NCBI GenBank assembly: GCA_047638695.1 | Contig: JBLINY010000190.1 | Location: 1-6,183, forward strand | Length of the DNA stretch: 6,183 bases | Direction: 5' to 3' | Origin: JAHECQ01 sp047638695 | Lineage (GTDB): Bacteria > Actinomycetota > Acidimicrobiia > Acidimicrobiales > SZUA-35 | Shown: positions 5,466 through 6,183 of the stretch, piece after piece | Numbering within the stretch: the first letter of the stretch is position 1 | Layout: every line of letters starts with the position of its first letter | Notes under the pieces: model-generated | Told to the model about the DNA's origin: nothing | The model's database searches: none | Seen by the model: only the letters and a program-made list of their open reading frames with translations | Position numbers and translations under genes: made by a program

Positions 5466-6183
5466 CGGCCCTTCCACTTCGGTGCGCGCTTCTCGGCGAA
5501 GGCAACCGGACCCTCGATGTAGTCCTCGCTCTTCGCCATTGCCTTGACCGCCTCGTACTTGCCCTCATGGGCTTGGCGCACGCCACCCTGTTCGAAGCCT
5601 TGATAGGCCGCCTGCTTGGTAGCCCGGATCGACATTGGCGAGCACTCGAGAATCATGTCGGCCCATTCGCGGGCCCGACCCAGCAGCTCGGCTTGCGGAA
5701 CGACCTCGTTCACGAAACCAAGTTCTTTGCCCTCGGCGGCGGGCACATGGCGCCCGGTCAGCATCATGCCCATCGCGTTCTTGAGACCAATTTGGCGTGG
5801 CAGGCGGTGTACGCCTCCGGCCAAAGCGGCTAGCCCAACCTTGGGCTCGGGCAATGCGAACTTTGCGTTCTCTGAGGCAATGATGATGTCGCAGGCCAAG
5901 GCAATCTCGAAGCCTCCGCCCATGGCCACACCATTGACCGCGGCGATAACCGGCTTGTCGAGACTCCATCGTGCGGTGAGACCGGCGAAGCCGCTCGCCG
6001 GAGCAGCCGAACGGTCGCCGCCTCCGGCCTGATACTTGAGGTCGTTGCCGGCCGAGAACCCGCGCTCACCAGCACCGGTGATGATGGCAACCCACAGCTC
6101 CGGGTTGTTCTCGAACTCGTCGAAGATTTCCGAGAGTTCGGCGTTTGCCGGCGGATGCAGTGCGTTCATCACCTCCGGACGAT
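5462..6183 (-). CDS. Enoyl-CoA hydratase/isomerase (crotonase) family, 5' end outside window
   Basis: This crotonase-fold enzyme would hydrate enoyl-CoA to 3-hydroxyacyl-CoA. The frame is open to the right edge: the codons just before GTG 6170-6172 read Arg-Pro-Glu, giving the family's RPEVMNAL signature. The GTG is therefore an internal Val and the true start lies beyond 6183, probably missing some 15-20 residues. Counting from that GTG as residue 1, the oxyanion-hole segments are GFSAGNDL (38-45) and AMGGGFE (83-89). The two catalytic glutamates are both present: Glu89, and Glu109 in LPEPKVGL. They are 20 residues apart, as in rat mitochondrial crotonase, which supports a hydratase rather than another crotonase activity. 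The C-terminus SEDYIEGPVAFAEKRAPKWKGR is a typical ending. It is convergent with the VOC gene, overlapping it by 4 bases, and is on the same strand as the acyl-CoA dehydrogenase. Confidence 0.94.
   Translation of the reverse strand, partial: RPEVMNALHPPANAELSEIFDEFENNPELWVAIITGAGERGFSAGNDLKYQAGGGDRSAAPASGFAGLTARWSLDKPVIAAVNGVAMGGGFEIALACDIIIASENAKFALPEPKVGLAALAGGVHRLPRQIGLKNAMGMMLTGRHVPAAEGKELGFVNEVVPQAELLGRAREWADMILECSPMSIRATKQAAYQGFEQGGVRQAHEGKYEAVKAMAKSEDYIEGPVAFAEKRAPKWKGR

Noticed and set aside
6170..6172. GTG as the start of the enoyl-CoA hydratase
   Set aside because: The frame continues upstream as Arg-Pro-Glu, completing the conserved RPEVMNAL signature, so the gene is cut by the window edge rather than starting here.

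Overview
This window is GC-rich, ordinary-looking chromosomal DNA. It most likely comes from a high-GC actinobacterium, and an Acidimicrobiia-like lineage is my best guess. That guess rests on three things: the GC-rich coding sequence, the character of the crotonase, acyl-CoA dehydrogenase and DM13 proteins, and actinobacterial-style TANNNT boxes placed 6 to 8 bases before start codons. Taxonomy is inference; no rRNA or marker gene is present.

Layout: positions 1-997 on the minus strand hold the 5' part of a membrane-anchored DM13-domain gene, interrupted by an in-frame TAG, followed by an SRPBCC/START-like protein gene. Positions 994-2025 (minus) encode a zinc-type medium-chain alcohol dehydrogenase, probably cotranscribed with the SRPBCC gene 44 bases downstream. 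A 93-base divergent promoter region follows. Then come an SMP-30/gluconolactonase-type lactone hydrolase (2119-2964) and a short-chain dehydrogenase (2961-3752), both on the plus strand and joined by an ATGA overlap. A 55-base convergent spacer full of short tandem repeats separates these from an acyl-CoA dehydrogenase (3808-4974, minus). A second divergent promoter region of 92 bases precedes a small VOC/glyoxalase-fold protein (5067-5465, plus). That gene meets, tail to tail with a 4-base overlap, an enoyl-CoA hydratase (5462 to the right edge, minus) whose 5' end lies outside the window.

Functionally the window has two parts. The left part (MDR dehydrogenase, lactonase, SDR) could oxidise an alcohol or sugar-like substrate to a lactone and open it. 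The right part (acyl-CoA dehydrogenase, enoyl-CoA hydratase, VOC protein) looks like acyl-CoA or beta-oxidation-type catabolism. The substrates cannot be read from the sequence. No regulator, transporter, RNA gene, CRISPR array, insertion sequence or phage gene is visible.

I do not see a convincing novel system. The most notable points are the amber codon inside the DM13 gene, tandem duplications lying across two stop codons (most strikingly three in-frame Ser-Tyr-stop copies after the acyl-CoA dehydrogenase), and probable leaderless promoters.
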